Positions 10,724 through 21,868 are shown, counted from the first letter of the stretch. The stretch: DNA of 64,000 nucleotides from Adiantum capillus-veneris (GCA_014529385.2 CM043970.1:60827523-60891522), one strand, 5' to 3'. Notes: generated from the letters alone by a model not told the origin. Numbers and translations: made by a program.

Positions 10724-10738
10724 GACTCTGTCCTTAGA

Positions 10739-11719
10739 GTGGATTTGGTGACTGGTAAGGTACACCCCTTAGGGAGTAAAACCATTATTGATCATCGCTC
10801 TGACACCACAGTTCACTCGGCCCCACTACAATATTGTTACACTTGTAAGAAGGATACAGACATTGGCAAAGATTCTCCTTATATGGATATCCTACCTGGG
10901 ATGACTGAGTCGGACAATGTGGATTGGGTCCACCTAGCATCAACCATAGACACTTGGGGAAATAGGGGGACGACCTGGGTAACACATGAGGGGGATGAAA
11001 TGCATATACCCTTAAATATGCTACAAGCAATGCATATCGCTTCTGACAAGACTCATCCTAATGTAACGAAGAAAACATACAAGTGGGTCCCTAAACCTTC
11101 TTTAGTGACCATAGCTAGTGCTAAAAAACAGAAGCCTTGTAAGAAACGTACCACTCGCTCCAAGAAAAGTAAGAAAATGTTGCGATGGATCCCTAAACGA
11201 CTATTGGAAGCCCAAGGCTACTATCAAGGAAATGATCAAATCTGGGTGCCGAAACGTAAAGTGTACTCTTACCTATCACCTGACCCAAGTGAGCCCAATC
11301 CCGTAGCTCCAAAACGAATCAATGATCGTGGAAAGGAAAAAATCACAGAATGCTACACACCCGCTCCCGAGCTAGTTTGGGTACCAAAGAAAGAACGATT
11401 TGTTCCACCTAGCTCAGGAAGGGGGGAGTCCCATGAAGCTTCTAGCTCATCATGTAATACATCCATAGAGGTAAAAGCTTCTACACAGCCTCCATCTATA
11501 GTAGTGGACCTCCATGAAGCTACCAAAGAATCCACACCTCCCAGTGTTCAAGAATCACCTAATGAACCACTTCAAGTTCGATCCTGGGAGAGTACCTTAC
11601 CACCCTTGCAGCTTAACAAGGCACCTAGGGTAATAACAAACTACTGGCAAAAATCCTCACCTATTACCAACTGGAACAATTGGTTTCAAAGGGTGACAAG
11701 CTCATTTCAAATGGTATGA
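10739..11719 (+). CDS. Unrecognised basic ORF3 of element A with W-V/I-P-K repeats
   Basis: 326 codons in the same frame as Gag and protease, separated from the protease only by one TAA and a few codons. I do not recognise a domain. Visible features are a Lys/Arg-rich middle (KKRTTRSKKSKK) and four copies of a short motif: KWVPK, RWIPK, IWVPK and VWVPK, spaced roughly 30-75 residues apart. A Ser/Thr/Pro-rich tail follows. It occupies the place where reverse transcriptase would normally follow. The positive charge would suit nucleic-acid binding, but that is inference. No polymerase or integrase signature (YxDD, DD35E, HHCC) is present. Confidence 0.55.
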   Translation: MDLVTGKVHPLGSKTIIDHRSDTTVHSAPLQYCYTCKKDTDIGKDSPYMDILPGMTESDNVDWVHLASTIDTWGNRGTTWVTHEGDEMHIPLNMLQAMHIASDKTHPNVTKKTYKWVPKPSLVTIASAKKQKPCKKRTTRSKKSKKMLRWIPKRLLEAQGYYQGNDQIWVPKRKVYSYLSPDPSEPNPVAPKRINDRGKEKITECYTPAPELVWVPKKERFVPPSSGRGESHEASSSSCNTSIEVKASTQPPSIVVDLHEATKESTPPSVQESPNEPLQVRSWESTLPPLQLNKAPRVITNYWQKSSPITNWNNWFQRVTSSFQMV

Positions 11720-13335
11720 TCTACCCAAGGAAGGGGGGAGTGTTTGCTGACAGTCCTCATTCATTTGTTTCCCTCTCAACCTTTTTCCCTGACCTCTCAA
11801 TCACCAATCTTAGGGAATGTACATATAAAGCTTTATACTCACAAAAAAAAAAAAAAAGAGCAAGAGCAATTCGCAAACGAGTATGCACAATAAAAGTCAA
11901 AACATTGACTCAGACCTACACATGTCACATCTGGTATAGTGAAACAGAAACCTATGCCATGAAACACCTTTGATCCTCATCACTTGAGTATGGAGGGTAG
12001 GTAAGATTAGTACGATAGGAGTGTTTCTGTTTTAGAGTTGAGTGATTAGAAAAGTTCTCTTTTCCCACTGATGTGCCTCCTAGAGGTATTGTTTGTGTTT
12101 CATAGTGTGTACAGGAGCGTGTTGCTATTGATAGGATTTGGACCTTCATGGAACCTTTCTCTCGTTCACACTTCAAATCAAGCGTGACCATCGAAACAAA
12201 CAGGTGTTTCTTGTCCATTAGCATTGCCCTTATCTTTTTTGCATCCATGTTTGTCTGCTTTGATTGTGATTGGTAGCATAATACTCAACGCATTTGCTTA
12301 GTATCAAATATTTAATTCAATGTAATGTTTTGTCATAATCACTTGTTTAGGTGTAAAAATCAAGCAGTCCGACTAAGCTAGTTTGACCAAGCTAGGTATT
12401 AGAAATCTTCTCTTAATACCATGGGGAATGCCTTCCTAATAAGCAATGGTTACTTAGGTTCTTAATCCGATTTAGGCAGCATTGTATGAAATGTACTAGG
12501 GCTTTCTAGTGGGCTTAACCCTAGTGACCTTTAGCTTAAGTATTATAAAGGGAGTTTACTAATGTGATGAGCCTGGGGAGGGTAACAGTGTTATATGACC
12601 CCCCAAAGTTACAAAATTAAAATTCTGAAAATGAACAAACAAAAAATCAAAGTGCCACAATGTAAAATTTTAAGCTGGAAGAGAAATCTCGGCTTGATTT
12701 GGTACTTCACTCACATGTATCGCCTATGGTACTAGAGCCCTAGAGGTTCCCAGTGTGGGCGCTTTTCCTTGAAAAGCAAAAAACCCAAGGCATACAAAAT
12801 AAGCACACACATCATAATTGAATCACTGTGAAAAGACCTTGGGGGGTCAAAGAAAAAGTAATCAGTCAGGCGATGATTTCATGAGAAATTCCTTTTATGG
12901 TAGCTTAACTACAAAGTTTTCTAGATATAGCCTCTAGTCAGCCCTCAAACATGAATACTTGGCTCTCGCGATTAAACAACTTAATTGACCACAGAAAATT
13001 AAGAAGCTTACCCATGGTATTAATATTCGATCTCTAGTGCTTTTCGACCGTCAAATTAGCGACCCCAGACTTGTTTAATTTTCTACCTGTACATCTGTTT
13101 ATGCATTTGATTACATTGCAATTTAATGTTCATTGCTATCAAATTGTTTGAAATTCTTTGACCAATCAATTTGTCTACCTAAAACTGCATATGCTTTTTA
13201 AGAGAATGCAATTACTGTGCCAATGTTGTTTGATTTTGCAGTGACTGAAGAAGGCTAAGGACATTCATCTCAAATTCTCTTCCACCTCGACGAACCAGCT
13301 TCAACTCAATAGCTTCCGAGGACGGAATCTACATC
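11720..13335 (+). other. 3' noncoding internal region of element A
   Basis: About 1.6 kb without a credible ORF or pol remnant. It begins with an extra polypurine tract (11,727-11,740) and ends at the tract that adjoins the 3' LTR. An (A)15-like run lies near 11,843. Confidence 0.65.
11727..11740 (+). promoter_or_regulatory. Second, internal polypurine tract of element A
   Basis: AAGGAAGGGGGGAG followed by TGTTTGC, very similar to the terminal tract AGGAAGGGGGGCA followed by TGTTAAC. It lies just after the ORF3 stop, about 1.6 kb before the LTR. Confidence 0.6.
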
Positions 13336-13348
13336 AGGAAGGGGGGCA
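13336..13348 (+). promoter_or_regulatory. Polypurine tract next to the 3' LTR of element A
   Basis: AGGAAGGGGGGCA directly abuts the 3' LTR start TGTTAACC. This is the expected plus-strand priming site for reverse transcription. Confidence 0.88.
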
Positions 13349-13638
13349 TGTTAACCCTGACGGCACACGGACACCCTATGATCTATAAACTTTGTATTAT
13401 TTAGAGTCAGGTACCAGGCTTGTCGGACCAATAGGGAAAGGTAGAGTGATCGCCGATGAGAGGCGCACTTTAACTTGGACATTCAAGGGATTAGTTGGCT
13501 AAGCATGGGCGCCCAAGTGTGAATGGGGTGAGCTCCTATAAAAGCCAACTAAACCTAATTTTTACTCATTCTCTCATTTGTGCAATAGAAGAGTGCTCTT
13601 GCTCCATCTCCATCTCCATCTTCTTCTTCTTCACCTCC

Positions 13639-13683
<45 letters not shown>

Positions 13684-13934
13684 GGAGAGTGTGTGTGCGA
13701 TCGAGCATTACGAAGGCACGACGGCGGCGAAGCGGTTGAGCGCGGCACGACTGCAGCTTCTTCTTCATCGCGGCGAGGAATCCACCACGAAGGCGAGCGT
13801 AGAGCGGTGAGTGACACACCCTTTGTTCTCTTGAGCTTGCTAGTTTAGGCTTGTTGTGTGCTTGGAGCCGTTTGTGGCTCGCACACGGTGTATCGGCAAG
13901 TCCCTTGCTTCGACAGTGCGGCAAGGAGCGCACA
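13349..13934 (+). repeat. 3' LTR of element A
   Basis: 586 bp, same ends and TATA box (13,537-13,544) as the 5' LTR. By eye it differs by three substitutions near its start plus a longer (TG)n tract. It is followed by the target duplication GTGTA at 13,935-13,939. Confidence 0.93.
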
Positions 13935-15189
13935 GTGTATCTTGAATCAAAAGTTTTAGGATAATCAATTATTTTGGCAGAATGAGTCTAATTTAAGTTT
14001 TGAAGTGTTTCATCTACATGCAAAGATATTGGAGATGCTCAAGAGGAAGTATCTAATGGTTGCAAAGTTTGCATCGTATCTTGAATATTTCTTTAGTCTT
14101 TTTGAGGAATCTAAATCTGAACCTGAACCTGAACCTGAACATGAACATGAAAGGAAAACTTAATTTTTTATTGAATGTATACCCGAATTTGAAAATGGAC
14201 AAAAAGACCAGAAATTACTTGAAAAAGAGGACAGTTTACTGCTTTGTAAGAGGGATTTGAAGCCGGATGGGAGAAGCAAAGATCAATTTGGCTATTTTTT
14301 TCCTGACATGAGTAAAGACGATCAGGGAAAGCTTGTTTTTGAGAAAGTGGAGTCCAGAGTTGATTCCAATCTTCTTCCACAAGTGTTGGAGATGTTGAAG
14401 AAGCAATGTTTGATGGTTTGCAAGGTGTTTTCTGGTATCGAACCATTCATATCGCATTTTGAACTAACACTTGATTTATCTAAAAGACTATTTGCAACAA
14501 ATTGGTGGTTAACATTGAGTGTGGAGATGTTTCTGAATTATTCAATGATGGTTACCAAGCTCAAAGTTACAAATGCTCCAAATCGTGAACTGTCTAAAGT
14601 AGATGCAACTCAATCTTGCATGAATTTTTTAGATTTCTTGAATTTTGAGTGTGCAAAGCAGATTTTGCAGATGGGAGATGTTGATTTTAATGATTCAATT
14701 TTGTCAGTCTCATATTGTTTAGATCAGATTTTGCAAAACAATGATCAAGAGATGAAGGTTTTGAACCTGATTTTGCAAAATGCTTGTGGAGTTCAAAGGG
14801 ATTTTATGTTTTGGGTGTTTTTCTTGCAAAAGTTGCAGACTTTTATGAGTTGAATGGTTGAGTTGCAAAGTGGGAATTGTTTTGAGTTTGATTTGCCGAG
14901 AATGATGGATATTGAAGAGGAGATGTTTGTGGAGCGTTTGGATCAGTTTTTCTATGGTTCTTGGAATCTATTTGTTTTCTTGAGAAGATGTTTTGAGGAT
15001 ATGTTTGATGAATTTCAGATTTTCAAAGAGATGCAGTTTGTAGGAATACAGTTTTCAATCAGGCAGATTTCAGGGATGCAGAGGATCCTAAACTTGAATT
15101 TGGCTATTTTTAGTGAATGTTCATGGAGTAAAAGCTTGATCATAGAACTTTGGTTCTACAAGTTTGTTTGTATGATCTCTCATGGATGA
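13935..15189 (+). pseudogene. Host-like open frame, 3' part, after element A
   Basis: Begins with the GTGTA duplication and continues the frame broken at 5,044. It is open except for TAG just after the junction, a TAA near 14,162 and TGA at 14,851-14,853; each could derive from a C-to-T change in CAG, CAA or CGA. Composition is Phe/Leu/Gln/Glu-rich with a Glu-Pro repeat (about 14,119-14,140). A motif is duplicated inside: ILEMLKRKYLMVAKF (about 14,030) and VLEMLKKQCLMVCKV (about 14,385). No domain is recognised. The longest ATG frames are 14,257-14,853 and 14,854-15,189. It is a decayed coding region of unknown product. Confidence 0.4.
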
Positions 15190-15618
15190 TGATTTACTTA
15201 TGGGTTCCCAACCTTGCCATGTTGCCAATAAATGGTGCATTTGTAAATCACTCTTGATGGTGAGGTGGTTCACAAATTGGGATATCAACGTAATCCTTTG
15301 GGAGGACAAGGGGTCATGTTTAGTAATTATGTAGTGTGTAGATTGTGAATCTTGGATTAAGTTTCAGGCTTTTCACTTTGCACTCTATATAGTTATTAGC
15401 ACTAAGTTTTTTGAACAAGGGATTTGTGGGAATCGAGTCGAAAGTTTTTGCTGGGAAACACTATCTACCATCGGGCTGTGCCATGTGTTAAACCCAAAAT
15501 GGGAGTAGTTTCATATTTTCAGTTGAGTGTTTGTAGTTATTTCAAGAGATGGTCAGTAATTATAGTGTGAAAGGGACAAAACCTCTTCATATAAAAAAAC
15601 AGGTTATTCCCTGGTAGT
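15190..15618. other. No recognisable gene between host-like frame and element B
   Basis: AT-rich DNA. A CATATAAAAAAAC sequence near 15,589 could be a TATA box belonging to the element B LTR if that LTR starts further upstream than I assume. Confidence 0.35.
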
Positions 15619-16038
15619 TGTAACGTTTTGGACGTGTGGAATGAATGTTACGGCATTAGCCGCACATGCGGTCCTGCGGAGGTCTGGACACTGCGGATCA
15701 GGAGTCATGCGGTATGCGGTGGCCGTAGCGGCAATTCTTCACGGGATATCATGGGACAGGAGTGTGTGCACCGTTCTCGATCTGCGCTGGAGCAGCGGTT
15801 GTATATGGAGGGGCATACCTGTCTTTTGATGTAGCTTAACCAATCTCTATGATATTCATGGCATCTACTGTTGTAACTCTGCGTCTGGGATATACATGAA
15901 TGAAGCAAGAGGTGTTCTGTGCCTGTGTACTGTGTACTTCCTTCTCTTGACATTCTATATGTTGATGTTCATATAATGTAGTTGCGGGTAATCATTTCCG
16001 TAATGCCTATTGCTCCAGTGCGGGCAATAGTCATTACA
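15619..16038 (+). repeat. Candidate 5' LTR of element B
   Basis: The stretch TGTAACG...CATTACA has short inverted ends (TGTAA/TTACA) and ends two bases before a TGGCGACCACGA sequence (16,041) that could be the primer-binding site. The gag ATG follows at 16,083. There is no second LTR to compare with, so this is tentative. Confidence 0.35.
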
Positions 16039-16082
16039 TATGGCGACCACGATGCGTGATGGACAGCTTGCGATGAATATGC

Positions 16083-18030
16083 ATGCGCACTAGGTCGCAG
16101 GGTCCGCCTGACCCTGTGGTTCCAATTGTAGGAGGACGACGGAGGAGAGGCGGTTCAGATGAATTTGTTTTTTCTTCACCGCAGATTGAGGAATCTATAT
16201 CTCCATCACCAAGCCCGGTGCGTGGTCGGCAGCTGCGGCGAGTGAGACGCACTTCCCGCAGTCAGTCATGTCCTCCTGTCATACATGCACCCTCACCCTC
16301 ACCCTCACAGGTTGCTCCACCGCCGTCTCCGGTAAGCAGTCCGGGGGTATTTCCGCCACTATCTCCATCTCCTAGTGCTTGTCAGCTTTTCCCGAGAGGA
16401 GGAGGAACAATTGGGCAAGGGGTGATGGCTCATCCTCAGATTAAGTATAGTCGGTTTTGAGGTCTTTCGAGTGAAGACCCTGATGCACATTTGCGCCAAT
16501 TCAATAAAGCTTATGGATTGAATCATCCTGGGGTGGTGATTCCTCTCCATCAACAATCAGTGTTTGAATCTACACTCTCAGGGAAAGCTGCGAAATGGTT
16601 GTCCGAATACCCTGATGACCATTTCCAGATGTATGCCGACGGATCCATAGCGTTTCTACGAAGGTTTCGAACGGAAAAGACAGTCCCTCAACATTTGGAG
16701 AAGCTTCGAACACTCCGGCAGAAGTCATTGCCAATGGAGGATTACGCTGCAAAATTTCGGATGCTTTTGCAGAGGGTACCTCAGGCACAAAGGCCGGTAG
16801 CCGAAGTGCTGAATGATTATTTTTTGCGGGGGCTCAACAAGGATCTGAGAACGGGTATGGCAAAAGTGGATAAGGTAACTACTCCACTGGATACTGTAAT
16901 GGCTAGGGTTGTAGTAGCAGGAGAGGCTTTAGAGGATACGGAATATCCAAAGAAGTCAAAGAAGAAAGACAGGAAGAAATCTCATTGGAAGTCACAGGAC
17001 AGTGGCAGTGATAGTTCGGAGTCGGAATCCGTAGTATCTGATTCCTCGGACTCAGGCAACAGCGATTCGGGGAAAGAATCGGAGGAGACACCGCGGAAAA
17101 AATCCCAGCATCACGGGAAAGGTGTATCATCCGGATTGACGGAATCGGCTGCAGTGGCTAAAAGTCTGAAGGAAATATGGTGTACCCAATGTCGGAATCC
17201 GGGCCATGCTGCTCAGGAATGTGCAATGAATCAGAAGTGGTGTGCGATTTGCACGACCAATACTCATAATACAGTGGAATGTTATTTCAATGGCCGGGGT
17301 CATCGGAGTCGAGGGGACTCTTCTACCTGGCAACAACCACAGATAGGGCAGGGACAAGAGCCTGCTGTGGCGATGGCTCATGCTCATACATCAGAGACGC
17401 CTGTGCAAGGTCAAGCAGGAGGACGGGGTCAAGGGGGAGGACGAGGTCGTGGAAGAGGTGGCCGAGATCCTAATCGCCCCAAGACATGCCTTTTCTGTTT
17501 GGGGGATGGACATTGGTGATCTGAGTGTACTGAAGCTATGGAATACGATCGAAAAAAGCAGGAACGCGCTGCAGGGAAACAGCCTAGTGGGGCTATGGTT
17601 CAGATTGAAGGACTGGAGGAGTCTGACCCAGTGGTTTCATTAATCACGCGATCGAGTAAAAGTGTGGTTCCAACTCCCGATGTGAAAATGCCGGATTGGA
17701 CGGTTCAGGAAGAAGTGCGGAAAAAGACTGTGTCTTGGTTGCCACAATCCGCACCATCAGTGAAGACAGCAGGACTATCGACATCGACTATGCCATCGAC
17801 TGTGGGTCTGGAAATAAAGGAAGGGAAAGCTGGAAATAAGGATGATATTAAAGAACAAGAGGAGTGGAATTCAGTTTGGAAAGAGGTTCTTATGTCACCA
17901 ATTCAAGTACCTCTGGGGTCATTGCTGAAATTAGTCTCGAATTTCCATAATGCATTGCTGCGACAATCGGCCACTGAGCTGCGGGAAATCGCCATTGGGA
18001 AGGTTGAAAGCGAGGATGATGATTCAGTCC
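16083..18030 (+). pseudogene. gag: Element B Gag (broken)
   Basis: One frame from ATG 16,083 (MRTRSQG) with TGA at 16,458-16,460 and 17,517-17,519. The Pro/Ser/Arg-rich N-terminus is followed by a Retrotrans_gag core (about 16,480-16,930), with FESTLSGKAAKWL, RRFRTEKTVPQHLEKL and a LNDYFLRGL segment. A Ser/Asp/Lys tract follows. Zinc knuckles come next: CTQCRNPGHAAQEC, CAICTTNTHNTVEC and, across the second stop, CLFCLGDGHW-stop-SEC. In the last one the CX2CX4HX4C spacing is exact if the stop stands for one residue, so it was a sense codon. A Gly/Arg-rich stretch precedes this knuckle. The frame ends in a frameshift near 18,030. Confidence 0.8.
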
Positions 18031-18031
18031 G

Positions 18032-18685
18032 TTGCTGGCGAATAGGATCACAGATACCCGAATTCCGGAGCTTTCAGTTCGATACCATGGCACATACATT
18101 GACAAGGTACTCTTGGATGGAGGAGCGGGGGTAAACATTATCACCCAAGCAGCGTTTGAGCGTTTTGGTCTCAGTGATTGGGAGCCTGCACCCTTTGTAG
18201 TCCGCATGGCAGATCAAAGAAGAGTGCAACCAGTGGGTTTACTTCGGGGCATTGTTTTGGATGTGGCGGGCTTATCCTTTGCTGTTTCCTTAGTAGACTT
18301 GAATATTGAAGATCATAATCAAGATTATCACATTATCTTGGGAAGACCCTGGTTACGACAAGCGAGGGTAAAGCATAATTGGGAAGCAATTATGCTTACA
18401 GTAAAGAAGGGTAAAAGAAAAGTGCGGGTGATGCTGGAAACATGCCGACAACCAGTTCAGGCAGCATGGCCGGTGATAGCTGAGACAGTTAATATGGTGG
18501 AAGAATTAGAAGAGGATGAAGAGGAACAATTTCTCATAGCTAACCCGGATTTGATTTCTCTATACCTTGCGGATATTTCTTTGATTCCGAAAGGGAATTC
18601 GGTGGGGGTTTCAGGAACTCCAGGAGGAATAGGGGAGCAACAACAGGTGCTTCCGAGTCCTGAATCATTGGAGGACGTGATTTAG
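18032..18685 (+). pseudogene. Element B protease region
   Basis: After the frameshift the new frame gives VLLDGGAGVNIIT (Asp codon 18,116) and then HIILGRPWLRQARV, the two hallmarks of retroviral-type aspartic proteases. As in element A, the catalytic Asp is followed by Gly-Gly. The frame stops at TAG 18,683-18,685, which in this context could come from CAG, and continues directly into the reverse-transcriptase frame. Confidence 0.78.
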
Positions 18686-19903
18686 CAAGAACGAGCGTTT
18701 GAGGCGCAAATGGGAAAAATTACAAGGGTTAAGGAAGATGAATTAGAGAAGGTTTTTCTTGGGGAGCAAGCGGAGTCGCAGCCCATATACATTAATAAGC
18801 AGTTGGAGGCAAGTTTTAGAGATGATTTGATCAAGTTATTGACAGAGTTTAAGGATGTTTTCGCATGGGAATATGCGGATATGCAGAGATTGGATCCTAA
18901 GTTTTATCAGCACACGATCAATCTGAAACCGGATGCGGTGCCAGTGAAGCAACACTCATACAGGATGAATCCGAATGTGGCAAAGCAAGTTAAGATGGAA
19001 ATTGATCGCCTGTTGGAAGTGGGTTTTATTACCCCTATTGATAATCCGGAGTGGATTTCTCCAATTGTGGTCGTACCAAAGAAAAATAAGCAAATTCGAA
19101 TTTGTGTGGATTATCGAAAATTGAATGCAGCTACTGTTCCATATCCTTTTCCTCTTCCGTTTTTGGATTCCATTTTGGATGATGTAGCAAGACATGAGAT
19201 GTATACTTTTTTGGATGGATTTAGTGGATATAATCAAATCCGAATGGCATTGCGGGATCAACCAAAAACAGCTTTTATTACCGCATGGGGAGTATTTGCT
19301 TGTGCAGTAATGTGGTTTGGATTGCGGAATGCACCTTCCACTTTTCAAAGGGATATGTTTCAAATATTTGGGCCTTATTTGACGGATTTTATGAGGATTT
19401 TTCTGGATGATCTCAGTGTTTTTGGAGCACAATTGGAGCATTTGAAACAATTACGGTTATGCTTTATGAAATGCAGAGAGGTGAAATTCAGTTTGAATCC
19501 TTTAAAGTGTACATTTGCTGTCCGTAGTGGCAGGTTACTGGGACATATCATTTTTGAAGATGGTATTTCTGTGGATCCGGATAAAATTGCCGCAATTATG
19601 GAAGCGCCTGCACCGCGGAACCAGAAGCAATGTCAGATTTTCCTGGGTCAAGCTCGATGGCATGGGAGGCATTTGCGGTTTGTTGTGCATTTGGCAATCC
19701 TGATTACTCAGGCAGCTCATGCTATAGATTTTGAATGGACACAGGAATGTGATTTGGCTTTTCGGAGATTAAAACTGCAGCTATCCAAAGCTCCGATTAT
19801 GCTGGCACCAAATTGGGGTGAGGATTTTCATGTGTTCCTGGATGCTTCGGATCGAGCTATTGGCAATGTGCTGATGCAGAAACAAAGTCAAGGATGGTTC
19901 TGA
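18686..19903 (+). pseudogene. pol: Element B reverse transcriptase and start of RNase H
   Basis: Motifs in order: KQHSYRMNPN, WISPIVVVPKKN, RICVDYRKLN, TFLDGFSGYNQI, the palm FLDD box at 19,400-19,411 (canonical YxDD with Phe-Leu), LGHIIFEDGI, then the RNase H start FLDASDRAIGNVL. The catalytic Asp residues are kept. TGA at 19,901-19,903 interrupts RNase H; downstream in the same frame PVYYASRRLS and the TERECL block continue it. The polymerase domain itself (about 1.2 kb) has no stop, but the protein as a whole cannot be made. Confidence 0.85.
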
Positions 19904-21868
19904 CCTGTCTATTATGCCAGTAGACGATTATCATCCGCAGAAAGAAATTATTCTGTAACTGAAAGGGAATGTTTAGGGATGATTTATTCAGTGAAGAAAT
20001 TTCGGCACTATCTGTTGGGCCGACGTTTTTTCTTCCATGTGGACCATTCGGCTCTTTTATACCTGGTAAGGCAACAGAATTTGACGGGAAGATTGGCCAA
20101 ATGGGTGCTTTTGCTGCAGGAATTTGACTTTGAGGTCATACATCGGCCAGGGGCCCAGCATGCGGTGGCTGACTACCTATCTAGGTTAGATTCTGGAGAG
20201 CCGCCGACAGGTGTAGCTGATGAATTTTCGGATGTGTCTCTGTTTCTAACAGGAGTAGCTGTAGAGGATAGCACAGTCCCGCAACAGGCGAGGGTTATTC
20301 CTAGCATTCCATGGACATGGTATGAGGAGATGTTTCACTTGCTCGACAGCGGCGAAATGCCTTCTTTCTTGTCCAGCCATCAGAGGAAACGTATGGCTAT
20401 CAGAAGCCGGAATTTTGAGATTATTATGGGGAAGCTCTCTTATTGTACAGTGGCAGAAGTGTTACTCCGATGTGTGCTACCACATGAGCAGGTAGCAGTA
20501 TTAGAGGAAGTCCATACTAGTATTGGGGGAGGTCACTTTGCAGCATTAATCACAGCTCGAAAGGTTCTCCAATCTGGATTATGGTGGCCCACATTGTTTC
20601 AGGATGCGAGAAATTATGTGCAACAGTGTGATGTGTGTCAGCGGTTGGGGCAACCTACCGAACGGTCCAGAATGCCTTTTCAGCCAGTTCTGCCTTTGGA
20701 GCCTTTTCAAAAGTGGGGTTTGGATTTTGTTGGTCCTTTTAAACCAGTGGCATCTTACACAGGAAATAAGTATATCTTGACAGCCACGGATTACGCTACC
20801 AAATGGGTGGAGGCATGGCCTTTGAAAGAAAACACTGCAGTTTCTGTGGCGGGATGCTTATATAAGGATATCTTTTCTAGATATGGCTGCCCTATTGAGT
20901 TGGTTAGTGACAGGGGAAGTCATTTTTTGAATAAGGTGATGGAGAGAATGTTGCGGTTTTATTTTGTATTACACAGGAAATCTTCTCCATATTATCCTCA
21001 GGCGAATGGGCAAGCAGAATCAACTAATAAGAAATTGATTCGGATTTTAACAAAGTTGGTGAATATGCATCGGACGGACTGGGATGTGAAACTTCCTTCC
21101 GCCTTATGGGCCTATCGGACAGCTTATAAAGTAGCAACAGGATTGACTCCTTTTAAGTTGGCATTTGGCATGGAGGCAATCACTCCGGTGGAGCATGTGA
21201 TTCCGAGTATGCGGATGTTGATTGTGGATCGGCTTCTTCCGGAGGATTCTGTGATTTATTGATTGGAAGTTTTGCAGGAATTGGATGAAGAGCGGTTGAA
21301 TAGTTTTGCGGTGCTGCAGGATCTGCAGTCTAGGCCGAAAAAATGGCTGGATCGCCCGAAAGCACGACAATTTGTTCGGGGGCAGCTGGTCCTTGTCTTC
21401 AATTCCCGTCTCGGGAAGATGCCGGGGAAGCTTAAATTACGGTGGTCAGGACCATTTTGGAATTTTCAAGCGTGGGGACCCATCTCTTTTTATTTGGCGG
21501 ATTTAAGGGGGGAGGTTATTTCTGTGCCGGTCAATGGTTTCAGACTGCGCCATTATGTTTCACCTACCACGATTCAGTGCCCCTTTGCTGTGGTACAAGA
21601 GCCGGAAGCCGTCCTAATCATGATTGGGGATTCTTTTGCATGCAATCTTGGACAACGGGGAAGGATCTATGATGGTTGTGACAACGTGGATAGCCCTATT
21701 TTGGGAACTCATTGTGGAAAGGTTACTACTGCATGCAGACGATTTTTATTGTGGTTCTCTTGTTTTGTGTGTCGTGCGCTCTTAGTGCTCTACTCTCTGC
21801 TCCTTCATCTCATCGCCACCATGACAGCTTCCCTTCTGCAATGTGTCCCTTTCACTCCCGTGCAGTAG
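19904..21868 (+). pseudogene. pol: Element B RNase H end and integrase
   Basis: RNase H ends with VIHRPGAQHAVADYLSR. The integrase follows: an HHCC zinc region (GGHFAALI... CDVC), core Asp in LDFVGPF, second Asp in LVSDRGSHF, Glu in ANGQAESTN, so the DD35E triad is present. A GKLKLRWSGPF segment is the GPF/Y-type C-terminal module. TGA at 21,260-21,262 interrupts the region after the core. The open frame then runs to TAG 21,866-21,868. Near the end, about 21,737-21,836, it encodes a Leu/Phe/Ala-rich hydrophobic run (FLLWFSCFVCRALLVLYSLL) long enough for a membrane helix. Confidence 0.85.

Larger units (their letters stand above)
5045..13934 (+). mobile_element. Element A: non-autonomous Ty3/gypsy-type LTR retrotransposon (8.9 kb)
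   Basis: Two near-identical LTRs (5,045-5,624 and 13,349-13,934) with TG...CA ends flank an internal region. That region has a primer-binding site, a gag frame, a retropepsin frame, a third basic ORF and a polypurine tract, all on the plus strand, bounded by a perfect 5-bp duplication GTGTA. Outside the microsatellite I count three substitutions between the LTRs, so insertion is fairly recent. No reverse transcriptase, RNase H or integrase motif exists anywhere inside. It must therefore depend on another element in trans, which is the definition of a LARD or TR-GAG-like non-autonomous element. A second, older copy starts at 60,043. Confidence 0.93.

Noticed and set aside
15619-16038. Confident 5' LTR for element B
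   Set aside because: No second LTR for comparison, and a TATA-like sequence lies upstream of the proposed start, so the true boundary may differ. Kept as a low-confidence feature only.
16083-21868. Programmed stop readthrough or U-to-C RNA editing as an explanation of the element B stops
   Set aside because: Stop-removing U-to-C editing is known from organelles of some land plants, not nuclear retrotransposons. A frameshift and the missing 3' end show this copy is simply dead.
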